Positions 1 through 5,095 of a DNA stretch of 5,367 nt are shown here, in pieces. Below the pieces are notes generated by a model. That model ran no database searches. It was not told the DNA's origin and saw only the letters and a list, made by a program, of their open reading frames with translations. The translations under genes were made by a program, and so were the position numbers. Source of the DNA: Candidatus Korarchaeum sp. (GTDB taxonomy: Archaea > Korarchaeota > Korarchaeia > Korarchaeales > Korarchaeaceae); the NCBI GenBank assembly GCA_020833055.1, contig JAJHQZ010000024.1:1-5367 (forward strand), read 5' to 3'. Positions within the stretch are counted from its first letter, which is position 1; each line of letters starts with the position of its first letter.

Positions 1-127
1 TGAAATCTATGTATTCCTTCCCGTTGACATCGTATAGCTTCGCATTAACTCCCCTCTCTATAGTCACGGGATGGTAGAGGGCGACCCCCTTCATAACGTA
101 CTTGCTCCTCGCATCCAAGGGGTCCAT
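1..127 (-). CDS. Class III (PLP-dependent) aminotransferase, N-terminal fragment cut by the window edge
   Basis: Only the first 42 codons are visible. They begin at an ATG at 127 and run off the left edge. The encoded start contains YHPVTIERGVNAKLYDVNGK followed by EYIDF. This is the characteristic N-terminal strand region of class III aminotransferases (acetylornithine, ornithine, 4-aminobutyrate and related omega-aminotransferases). The PLP lysine and substrate-specificity residues lie outside the window, so the substrate cannot be named. The start is well supported: an AGGTGAT ribosome binding site sits just upstream and a TATA box about 40 bp upstream. Enzymes of this family transfer an amino group from an omega-amino acid or amine to a 2-oxo acid in the cytoplasm. 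Ornithine or 4-aminobutyrate as substrate would fit with the arginine-type catabolic operon further right, but that is inference. Family assignment is confident; specificity is unknown. Confidence 0.85.
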   Translation of the reverse strand, partial: MDPLDARSKYVMKGVALYHPVTIERGVNAKLYDVNGKEYIDF

Positions 128-130
128 GGA

Positions 131-137
131 ATCACCT
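131..137 (-). promoter_or_regulatory. Ribosome binding site of the aminotransferase gene
   Basis: On the minus strand this reads AGGTGAT, an extended match to the archaeal 16S rRNA 3' end (ATCACCT). It ends three bases before the ATG at 127. It fixes that start and shows that this transcript carries a short leader, unlike several neighbouring genes. Confidence 0.7.
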
Positions 138-160
138 GTCCTATTGATGAAGTTCCCACA

Positions 161-178
161 TAAATATAATTTTTTCGG
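161..178 (-). promoter_or_regulatory. Archaeal promoter (BRE plus TATA box) for the aminotransferase
   Basis: Read on the minus strand, CCGAAAAA (a BRE-like purine run) is followed directly by ATTATATTTA, a good box A. The expected transcription start about 26 bp downstream falls near position 140. That gives a leader of roughly 13 nt, just long enough to include the AGGTGAT site. The agreement of promoter, leader and ribosome binding site supports the call; no transcript data are available. Confidence 0.6.
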
Positions 179-226
179 ATGGATGACAATATCGATGGAG
201 GAAGATGGAAAGAAGTTTGGATATGA

Positions 227-736
227 GCGGGGAGGCAATTCAACTGGAAGCCCTATCTCATATTCTTGGATGAGCCAACATCATCCCTGGACATATCAGT
301 CCAAGCTCAAATACTTAATCTGCTACTGGATCTTCAGCAAAACTATGGAATGGCTTACGTCTTCATAACTCATGATTTGCTCACTGTTAGGCATATAAGT
401 GATAGGATAGCCGTTATGTACGCTGGGAAAATAGTGGAGCTCGCTACTACTGAGGGGATTTTCTCGGAGACCATGCATCCATACACAGCAACTCTCCTAC
501 TCTCCCTCCCAGTCCCCGATGTCGAATCGAGGGCCCAGAAGGATATACTGATTAAGAAGGGGGTTAGGGTATATGGAGAACCCCCGAACCTCATCGATCC
601 TCCCAGAGGCTGTAGATTCCATCCCAGATGTCCCTTCTCGATCGATTTGTGCAAGAGGGAGGAACCAGAGCTTAGGAGAGTGGATTCCCATCTAGTTGCA
701 TGTCATAGAGCTGGCGAGATAGATGTAAGGATTTGA
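227..736 (+). pseudogene. Oligopeptide/dipeptide ABC transporter ATPase (Opp/Dpp type), 5'-truncated remnant
   Basis: The C-terminal half of an Opp/Dpp-family nucleotide-binding subunit is intact. Walker B plus D-loop (LDEPTSSLD) lies at 266-292, the H-loop (ITHDL, His codon at 371) follows, and then the oligopeptide-transporter C-terminal domain with RGCRFHPRCPF at 605-637. Four cysteines (codons at 611, 629, 650 and 701) match the C-terminal Cys set of this subfamily, reported to hold an iron-sulfur cluster in some members. Walker A, Q-loop and about 170-180 residues of the usual ~320 are missing. Upstream in frame a TGA stands at 224-226. The residues between it and Walker B (AGRQFNWKPYLIF) look like a shrunken, frameshifted junction of the signature region with the 'KPYLIFLDEP' strand. 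A TTG at 266 could nominally start a 156-residue product, but it would begin inside Walker B. Without Walker A it could not bind ATP normally. No permease or binding-protein gene is nearby. Confidence 0.8.
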
Positions 737-755
737 AGGCGATCTTATTGATGGA

Positions 756-775
756 ACCTTCCTGAAGGTAGGAAG
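756..775. repeat. Overlapping short inverted repeats before the amidotransferase promoter
   Basis: ACCTTC (756-761) and GAAGGT (764-769) form a perfect 6-bp inverted repeat around a 2-base centre. The overlapping CTTCCT (758-763) and AGGAAG (770-775) form another 6-bp pair. They lie between the end of the ABC remnant and the TATA-like box of the next gene. An operator is plausible; a decayed hairpin is also possible. Confidence 0.4.
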
Positions 776-782
776 ATTTAAG
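775..782 (+). promoter_or_regulatory. Probable TATA box of the class II amidotransferase gene
   Basis: GATTTAAG is preceded by the purine-rich AGGAA. Its centre lies 27-28 bp before the ATG at 806, the spacing expected for a transcript that starts at or within a couple of bases of the start codon. A transcript from here could not contain a useful GTG at 791, which supports the downstream start. Confidence 0.5.
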
Positions 783-796
783 TCCTCGAGGTGCGT

Positions 797-803
797 AGGA
801 GGA
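797..803 (+). promoter_or_regulatory. Ribosome binding site-like AGGAGGA before the ATG at 806
   Basis: AGGAGGA matches the anti-Shine-Dalgarno sequence but stops only two bases before the ATG at 806, which is tight. If transcription starts about 26 bp after the TATA-like box, this motif would lie outside the mRNA and would not be used. It matters only if there is a further upstream transcription start. Confidence 0.35.
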
Positions 804-805
804 AT

Positions 806-1579
806 ATGTGCAGGATCTTACTACTGATCGGTTCAGATAGCAGCGAAGCCAGTTCCTTACTCGATGCCCTAGCTAAAGCTAGCGAATGCGATCCTTTGCT
901 CTCTAAATTGAGGGGGGAGGAATGCCCTAAGCACGATGATGGCTGGGGGTATGCCCTCATAGGCTTCAGGGATGGGAGGAAGCTCTCGAGATATTACAGA
1001 TCTACTTCCCCTATATTCGAGGATGGGGAGCTTGAGGTATTGAAGGGGAGTTTAAATAACTTGGATTCCTTCTACCTGATAGCTCACTCGAGGAAGATGT
1101 CGAAGGGAGAGGTGAGTATCTTCAATACGCACCCATTCCACTACTCCCATAAGGGCTTCGACCTCTGGTTCGCTCATAATGGTGCTGTGGACGATGTGGA
1201 GCTAGCGGCTGAGATGGGGCTCAGCTATTCCGAGGATATATCAGATAGCTACTACCTCGGGAGTTACATTTACGAGAGGGTAGATGATATCGCGAGCGCG
1301 TTCAGTCGAGCTAAGAGGTTCGTGAAAGAGGGGAGTGCTATGAACACAATCCTGCTAGCAGATAAGCCTTTAATCTCGGTAGCTACAGCTTACTATTTAG
1401 CTGAAGAGCCTAAGATCGATTACTACAGGCTCTTCATGTCGGATGGCGAGAATAAAGCAGTTTTCTCCTCATCGATAGGGGAATACATAGATCTGAGATA
1501 TGAGGAGCTGAGGAACGGTTTCGGGATAATATTCTCCATGAAAAACGGTGAGATCTACTCAAAAATATTCGAAATTTAG
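806..1579 (+). CDS. Stand-alone class II glutamine amidotransferase-like protein (Ntn-hydrolase fold)
   Basis: The predicted product has 257 residues, starting MCRILLLIG. In class II glutamine amidotransferases the Cys directly after the initiator Met becomes the N-terminal nucleophile once Met is removed. I therefore choose the ATG at 806 over a GTG at 791, which would bury that Cys at position 7. Further family landmarks are HDDGWGYA (43-50), AHSR (93-96, the glutamine-carboxylate-binding Arg), THPF (108-111), FAHNG (122-126, oxyanion-hole Asn-Gly) and D147 in SDSYYLGSYIY. The length and lack of a synthase or transferase domain resemble the YafJ/EgtC-like stand-alone group. The protein would release ammonia from glutamine, or hydrolyse a gamma-glutamyl amide, in the cytoplasm. 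No acceptor enzyme is adjacent, so the pathway is unknown. It converges on the gene at 1576-2466 and overlaps it by four bases. Family call is firm; substrate is not. Confidence 0.85.
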   Translation: MCRILLLIGSDSSEASSLLDALAKASECDPLLSKLRGEECPKHDDGWGYALIGFRDGRKLSRYYRSTSPIFEDGELEVLKGSLNNLDSFYLIAHSRKMSKGEVSIFNTHPFHYSHKGFDLWFAHNGAVDDVELAAEMGLSYSEDISDSYYLGSYIYERVDDIASAFSRAKRFVKEGSAMNTILLADKPLISVATAYYLAEEPKIDYYRLFMSDGENKAVFSSSIGEYIDLRYEELRNGFGIIFSMKNGEIYSKIFEI

Positions 1580-2466
1580 AGGCCCTTGATCCTGCGTATT
1601 AGATCCCTGATTTCATCAGCTCTCTTCCTCTTCCCCTCCAACAATTTTTCCATCTTCCTTATCTCAGCCTCAACTTCCCCTCTCTTGACTTCCTTCACCT
1701 CCACTCTAGCTCTCAGCTTCCTCAACTCCCCGCTTATATCCTCTATCTCCCTCTCCAGCTTAGCTAGATCTTCCTGAAGTCCTGGGAGCATGCTCTCTAG
1801 CTCGGATTGGATCCTCCTGATGTTAGAGGAGTACTCCTCCTTAAGCTCCCCATATTCCTTCTCCCCTATCTTCCCCTTCCTGCCCTCGAGCTCCTTGAGT
1901 AACTTATGGTACCTATCCCTCTCGCCCAACAGGTCGCTTATCCTGTATATCTTCCCCCTCCTCACCCTCCTCAATGATAGCTTCAGTATCACGTAGATTA
2001 TCCCTACCGCTATTAGGAGAGTGATGAGGAGGAAAGCTATGGAGAGCCAGCTGTAGAGCAAGTTCACCCTCATCTTAGTCGAAGCATTGCCTCCAGTAGT
2101 CTCAACAACAACTTCTACATCGAAGCTACCTGCGAATGGTATTAGGGGTATCTCTATAGTCCTCTCAATCACCTTCTGCTTCCCAGCCTTAACTAGCTCA
2201 GGTTTATCGAAGGGGAAAGCGTACTCACCTAGGTATATTGCTACAGGTACCCCGAAGAGCTCTCTAGATGTTATCCTGAGCCTTATCCCGTTCACCTCTA
2301 TATCGCTGCTCCCGCGATTGAAGACAGTCAGAGAGAACTTCTCCCTGTCCCCGGGCTTCGTTGATACTGAATTCGGGGATATAGTGGCCTCTATGCCCTG
2401 GCCGAGTACCTGAAGCTGATACATGAGGAGAATAGCTATGATGAGTAGAGGAAATATCCTCCTCAT
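1576..2466 (-). CDS. Membrane-anchored protein with signal peptide, beta-sandwich-like ectodomain and cytoplasmic coiled coil; function unknown
   Basis: I do not recognise a named family. With the ATG at 2466 the product has 296 residues. It starts with a signal peptide (MRR, then a hydrophobic run to about residue 23). An extracellular part of about 115 residues follows, rich in beta-forming segments and with the pattern KPGDREKFSLTVFNRGSSDI seen in Ig-like/CARDB-type archaeal surface domains. One transmembrane helix lies at about 141-163, followed by RRVRRGK (a positive-inside stop-transfer). A long charged cytoplasmic region (about 183-291) has heptad-like Leu/Ile spacing, predicted coiled coil. 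Inside it, GKIGEKEYGELKEEY resembles a short motif common in tails of prokaryotic membrane proteins. A longer frame opens at 2517, but a strong TATA box (2488-2496) lies inside that extension exactly 26 bp before the 2466 ATG. The shorter start also gives a cleaner signal peptide. A role in envelope sensing or scaffolding is only a guess. Confidence 0.75.
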   Translation of the reverse strand: MRRIFPLLIIAILLMYQLQVLGQGIEATISPNSVSTKPGDREKFSLTVFNRGSSDIEVNGIRLRITSRELFGVPVAIYLGEYAFPFDKPELVKAGKQKVIERTIEIPLIPFAGSFDVEVVVETTGGNASTKMRVNLLYSWLSIAFLLITLLIAVGIIYVILKLSLRRVRRGKIYRISDLLGERDRYHKLLKELEGRKGKIGEKEYGELKEEYSSNIRRIQSELESMLPGLQEDLAKLEREIEDISGELRKLRARVEVKEVKRGEVEAEIRKMEKLLEGKRKRADEIRDLIRRIKGL

Positions 2467-2487
2467 GAGCCCTATCATCAAGTTCAA

Positions 2488-2496
2488 CTTATAAAT
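2488..2496 (-). promoter_or_regulatory. TATA box of the membrane/coiled-coil gene
   Basis: On the minus strand this reads ATTTATAAG, close to the ideal archaeal box A. Its centre is 26 bp from the A of the ATG at 2466, so transcription should begin on the start codon itself (leaderless). No BRE stands out upstream. The box decides the start of this gene. Confidence 0.65.
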
Positions 2497-2593
2497 ATTC
2501 ATACGACGAGTTAGCAAACGATTCGCTTGAGAGGGATCTAATGATTGATAATACTCGAGTTAAATGCCTCTACTCCCCATTCACGCATTTTTC

Positions 2594-2676
2594 AGGAAAA
2601 TTTGAGGGGTTTCATGGCCTAAAATCGGTCGGGGACCCATTTTTATGGATCGGCTCATTGAATTAAAAATTTTCCT
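2594..2676. repeat. 10-bp perfect inverted repeat with a 63-bp spacer
   Basis: AGGAAAATTT at 2594-2603 is the exact reverse complement of AAATTTTCCT at 2667-2676. The arms are AT-rich, so chance is possible. The spacing would allow looping by a regulator bound at both arms. Confidence 0.4.
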
Positions 2677-2689
2677 AAAATATCGCTTG

Positions 2690-2705
2690 AATGCTGGATA
2701 GCATT
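2690..2705. promoter_or_regulatory. Candidate operator palindrome AATGCT-N4-AGCATT
   Basis: A perfect 6-bp inverted repeat around GGAT lies about 35 bp upstream of the TATA box of the carbamoyltransferase operon. The size and symmetry fit a dimeric winged-helix or Lrp-type regulator. It is not in the expected transcript, so a role as DNA site is more likely than an RNA hairpin. Confidence 0.45.
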
Positions 2706-2713
2706 ACGATTTA

Positions 2714-2723
2714 TTCGGCCGAA
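2714..2723. promoter_or_regulatory. Candidate operator palindrome TTCGGCCGAA
   Basis: This perfect 10-bp palindrome lies about 16-20 bp upstream of the BRE/TATA element of the operon and 8 bp after the AATGCT/AGCATT palindrome. That is a position where archaeal activators commonly bind. Function is inferred from symmetry and location only. Confidence 0.4.
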
Positions 2724-2738
2724 ACCCCTAGCAGGTAC

Positions 2739-2752
2739 GAAATATTTTTATT
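2739..2752 (+). promoter_or_regulatory. BRE/TATA promoter of the carbamoyltransferase operon
   Basis: CGAAA (BRE-like) runs straight into TATTTTTA (2743-2750). The TATA centre is about 26 bp before the ATG at 2773, and the bases just before that ATG (CCCTTCATCTT) contain no ribosome binding site. Both facts point to a leaderless first gene. Confidence 0.65.
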
Positions 2753-2772
2753 TTGCCCTGACCCTTCATCTT

Positions 2773-3711
2773 ATGCCTAGGAGTAGCCTCTTCGGTAGGG
2801 ACCTCTTGACTTGTCAGGATCTGAGTAGGGATGAGATCTGGCTCATATTCGAGACTACTAAGGAGATGAAGCACGCTTACTACAGGGGGGAGAGGCCCAG
2901 GCTCCTGGAGGGGAAGAACCTCGGTATGATATTCGAGGAACCCTCCACTAGGACCAGGGTCTCCTTCGAGGTAGCCATGAGCCAGTTAGGGGGCCATGCC
3001 CTCTACTTGAGGCCAGGGGAGCTCCACTTAGGGGTCAGGGAGACGATAGCTGATACAGCTAGGGTGCTGAGCAGGTACTTGGATGGTATAATGGCTAGAT
3101 TGCTCAAGCACGAGACTCTGGAGGAGTTGGCGAAGTACGCTACGATACCGGTGATAAACGGCCTGACCGATTGGTTCCACCCGGTTCAAGCTCTGACTGA
3201 TGTATACACCATGCTCGAGAAGTTCGGGGACCTCAAGAAGATAAAAGTAGCGTTCTTCGGCGATGCAACGAATGTAGCAAACTCCCTCTTAGTCCTAACA
3301 TCTAGGCTAGGGATGAACTTCACTTTCTGCGGGCCGAAGAAGTACTGGCCGAAGGAGAGAGTGATGAAGATGGTCGAGGAGAACGTAGCAGAGACTGGTG
3401 CGAATATAGAGATAACTGAGGACATAGATAAAGCAATAAAGGATGCTAACGTCGTCTACACAGATCTATGGTGGTGGATAGGGCAGGAGCATGAGGCTGA
3501 GGAGAGGAAAGCAGCTTTCCAGCCATATCAAGTGAACTCGAACTTGATGAAGAGGGCAGCTAAGAACGCAGTCTTCATGCACTGCCTCCCCGCTGCTAGG
3601 GGGATGGAGGTGACTGATGACGTAATAGATGGTCCTTGGAGCATAGTCTGGGATCAAGCTGAGAACAGGCTCCACGTGGAGAAAGCTATATTAGTTCTCC
3701 TCATGGGGTGA
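2773..3711 (+). CDS. Carbamoyltransferase, ornithine/putrescine carbamoyltransferase branch (catabolic ArcB/AguB-like)
   Basis: The product has 312 residues, within the family range. The carbamoyl-phosphate site is clear: STRTR at 58-62, HPVQ at 136-139, and R299 in AENRL. Residues that bind the amino substrate in ornithine enzymes are partly kept: N167 (GDATNV), D231, and HCLP at 270-273. The loop after D231 reads LWWWIGQE instead of the usual xWxSMGQE, so the Ser-Met pair that contacts ornithine is replaced by Trp-Ile. Several segments (LGMIF, GDATNV, GMNF, IPVING) resemble putrescine carbamoyltransferases as I remember them, but the C-terminal helix typical of those enzymes is absent; the chain stops at VLLMG. 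It leads an operon with a transporter and a deiminase, which implies the catabolic direction: carbamoylated amine or amino acid plus phosphate to carbamoyl phosphate. An anabolic ornithine carbamoyltransferase for arginine synthesis is the alternative. Family certain; substrate open. Confidence 0.92.
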   Translation: MPRSSLFGRDLLTCQDLSRDEIWLIFETTKEMKHAYYRGERPRLLEGKNLGMIFEEPSTRTRVSFEVAMSQLGGHALYLRPGELHLGVRETIADTARVLSRYLDGIMARLLKHETLEELAKYATIPVINGLTDWFHPVQALTDVYTMLEKFGDLKKIKVAFFGDATNVANSLLVLTSRLGMNFTFCGPKKYWPKERVMKMVEENVAETGANIEITEDIDKAIKDANVVYTDLWWWIGQEHEAEERKAAFQPYQVNSNLMKRAAKNAVFMHCLPAARGMEVTDDVIDGPWSIVWDQAENRLHVEKAILVLLMG

Positions 3712-3712
3712 T
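3707..3712 (+). promoter_or_regulatory. Ribosome binding site of the transporter gene, overlapping the previous stop codon
   Basis: GGTGAT spans the TGA stop (3709-3711) of the carbamoyltransferase gene and lies three bases before the ATG at 3716. This links translation of the two genes and supports that start. Confidence 0.65.
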
Positions 3713-3715
3713 GAT

Positions 3716-5095
3716 ATGTCGGTCTCATTCAAGAAGGTCCTTAAGTATTGGGACCTCTTCTTATTCAACGTTTGCGCAATAGTCGTGCTCGATACAGTGG
3801 CTTCATCAGCCGCTATAGGTATGCAGACATTCTTCTGGTGGTTCTTGACCCTCTTCCTCTTCTTCATCCCCTACGGATTGATAACAGCTGAGTTGGGCTC
3901 AGCGTGGCCCAGTGAAGGCGGCATATACGTTTGGGTCAAGGAGGCCTTCGGGGAGAAGTGGGCCGTCATGACTTCCTGGCTCTACTGGGTGAACGTAGCC
4001 ATATGGATGCCCTCAGTGTACGTGCTCTTCAGCGGGACTCTCGCTAAGGTATTCGCACCTGACCTCGGTATATGGGCTCAGACGCTGATAGCGATAGTGA
4101 TGACATGGGTAACCGTAGCTGCGGGTATATTAGAGCTTGGGAAGTCGAAGTGGATCCCTAACTTAGGCGCTATAGTGAAGGCCATAGTACTCTTAGGGGT
4201 AGGCGCGATAGGAGTTTACTGGACTCTTACCAGGGGCTTCGCGAATCCCTTCGCCCCTCAGGACTTGCTCCCCTCTTGGAGCGTAGCCCTAGCCTATCTC
4301 CCAGTGGTAGTTTACAACTACATGGGATTCGAGCTCGCTAGCTCAGCTGGGGAGGAGATGGTTAACCCCCAGAGGGACGTCCCTAGGGCTATAATATTCG
4401 CTGGGGCAGCTATATTCCTCCTCTACGTGATAGGGACCTTCGGCCTCTTGGCGATACTCCCCTTGGATAAGTTGAGCATAGTCACGGGTATAATAGATTC
4501 TGTTATAGAGTTCTCCAAAATATTGGGACCAACTGGAAGCGCTTTAACTTTGGCATTCGGTATAATGATACTGTACACATTCCTAGCCAATATGGTCACT
4601 TGGACGCTGGGCGCTAATAGAGTGCTAGCATCCACAGCGAGCGAGGGCCTCCTCCCCAGATCCCTCGGTCATTTGCACAGCAAGTACCTCTCGCCCGACT
4701 ACGCTTACTACTTGACTGGTATCATAAGCACGCTCCTCCTCATAGGGAATGCAATACCGGCTGAGACAGTAGCTAGTATATTCTGGACGCTCTTCGCACT
4801 CTCCAGCTTGATATTCCTCCTCCCATATCTGCTCCTATTCCCATCCTTCCTGAAATTGAGGTACAAGAGGCCCGAGGTAGCTAGGCCTTACAAACTACCG
4901 GGAGGCATGCCTCTAGCATGGATATCAGCGATATTGGGTGAGGTATTCATAGCTATGGCATGCGTATTCTTCTTCATGCCCCCCGAGGAGATAAAAGATG
5001 TCTTCCTCTATGAGGCTGAGCTCATAGGGGGGACCGCCGCAGTGCTCATAATTGGCTACTTGCTCTACATCTGGAGCAAGAGGTCGAGAGCGTGA
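3716..5095 (+). CDS. APC-superfamily amino acid/polyamine transporter, probable substrate/product antiporter of the deiminase pathway
   Basis: The product has 459 residues and about 12 hydrophobic membrane-spanning segments. APC landmarks are ELGSAWPSEGGIYVWVKEAF (59-78), YNYMGFELASSAGEEMVNPQ (200-219, continuing RDVPRAI), ANRVLASTASEGLLP (300-314) and RPYKLPGG (390-397). The PSEGGIYVWV stretch and overall length fit the branch containing glutamate/4-aminobutyrate and related antiporters. It sits between a carbamoyltransferase and a deiminase, starting four bases after the first gene's stop and overlapping the next start by four. The best inference is exchange of the incoming substrate (arginine or agmatine) for the end product (ornithine or putrescine), the role of ArcD or AguD in bacteria. 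Bacterial ArcD proteins may belong to other families, so the symbol is left blank. A plain amino acid importer is the alternative. Confidence 0.88.
   Translation: MSVSFKKVLKYWDLFLFNVCAIVVLDTVASSAAIGMQTFFWWFLTLFLFFIPYGLITAELGSAWPSEGGIYVWVKEAFGEKWAVMTSWLYWVNVAIWMPSVYVLFSGTLAKVFAPDLGIWAQTLIAIVMTWVTVAAGILELGKSKWIPNLGAIVKAIVLLGVGAIGVYWTLTRGFANPFAPQDLLPSWSVALAYLPVVVYNYMGFELASSAGEEMVNPQRDVPRAIIFAGAAIFLLYVIGTFGLLAILPLDKLSIVTGIIDSVIEFSKILGPTGSALTLAFGIMILYTFLANMVTWTLGANRVLASTASEGLLPRSLGHLHSKYLSPDYAYYLTGIISTLLLIGNAIPAETVASIFWTLFALSSLIFLLPYLLLFPSFLKLRYKRPEVARPYKLPGGMPLAWISAILGEVFIAMACVFFFMPPEEIKDVFLYEAELIGGTAAVLIIGYLLYIWSKRSRA
5080..5084 (+). promoter_or_regulatory. Ribosome binding site of the deiminase gene
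   Basis: GAGGT lies seven bases before the GTG at 5092, inside the last codons of the transporter gene. It supports the GTG as the start rather than a later codon. Confidence 0.45.

Larger units (their letters stand above)
2605..2729. repeat. 9-bp perfect inverted repeat with nearby matching GGCC
   Basis: AGGGGTTTC at 2605-2613 is the reverse complement of GAAACCCCT at 2721-2729. Both arms are flanked on the inner side by GGCC (2616-2619 and 2717-2720), with two extra bases in the left arm. The arms are GC-mixed, so this is less easily explained by composition than the AT-rich pair beside it. Confidence 0.4.
2467..2772. other. Divergent intergenic regulatory region, about 306 bp
   Basis: No convincing gene is present. 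The region is AT-rich and holds a TATA box for each flanking gene (2488-2496 on -, about 2739-2752 on +), two compact palindromes (2690-2705, 2714-2723), two longer-range inverted repeats (2594-2676, 2605-2729) and a direct repeat TCGCTTGA (2523-2530, 2683-2690). A 41-codon frame at 2541-2666 has no recognisable features. No tRNA, CRISPR or box C/D signature was seen. Confidence 0.7.

Noticed and set aside
102-368. An 88-codon plus-strand frame containing ERGGNSTGS, which looks superficially like a P-loop
   Set aside because: The resemblance does not fit GxxGxGK[ST]. The frame overlaps the aminotransferase promoter and the real ABC frame, so it is a shadow frame.
1586-2413. Several Ser/Leu-rich plus-strand frames
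   Set aside because: They are antisense shadows of the charged coiled-coil and ectodomain coding sequence on the minus strand; they have no promoter or family features.
2624-2656. Near repeat ATCGGTC / ATCGGCTC and a second TATA-like TTTTTATGG at about 2638-2647
   Set aside because: Short and imperfect. The TATA-like string has no gene or start codon at the required distance downstream.
2541-2666. A 41-codon frame on the plus strand (MIDNTRVKCLYSPF...) with a GAGAGGG-like motif upstream
   Set aside because: No TATA box at a fitting distance, no recognisable domain, and composition as expected from random AT-rich DNA. The frame overlaps the inverted repeats of the divergent region.
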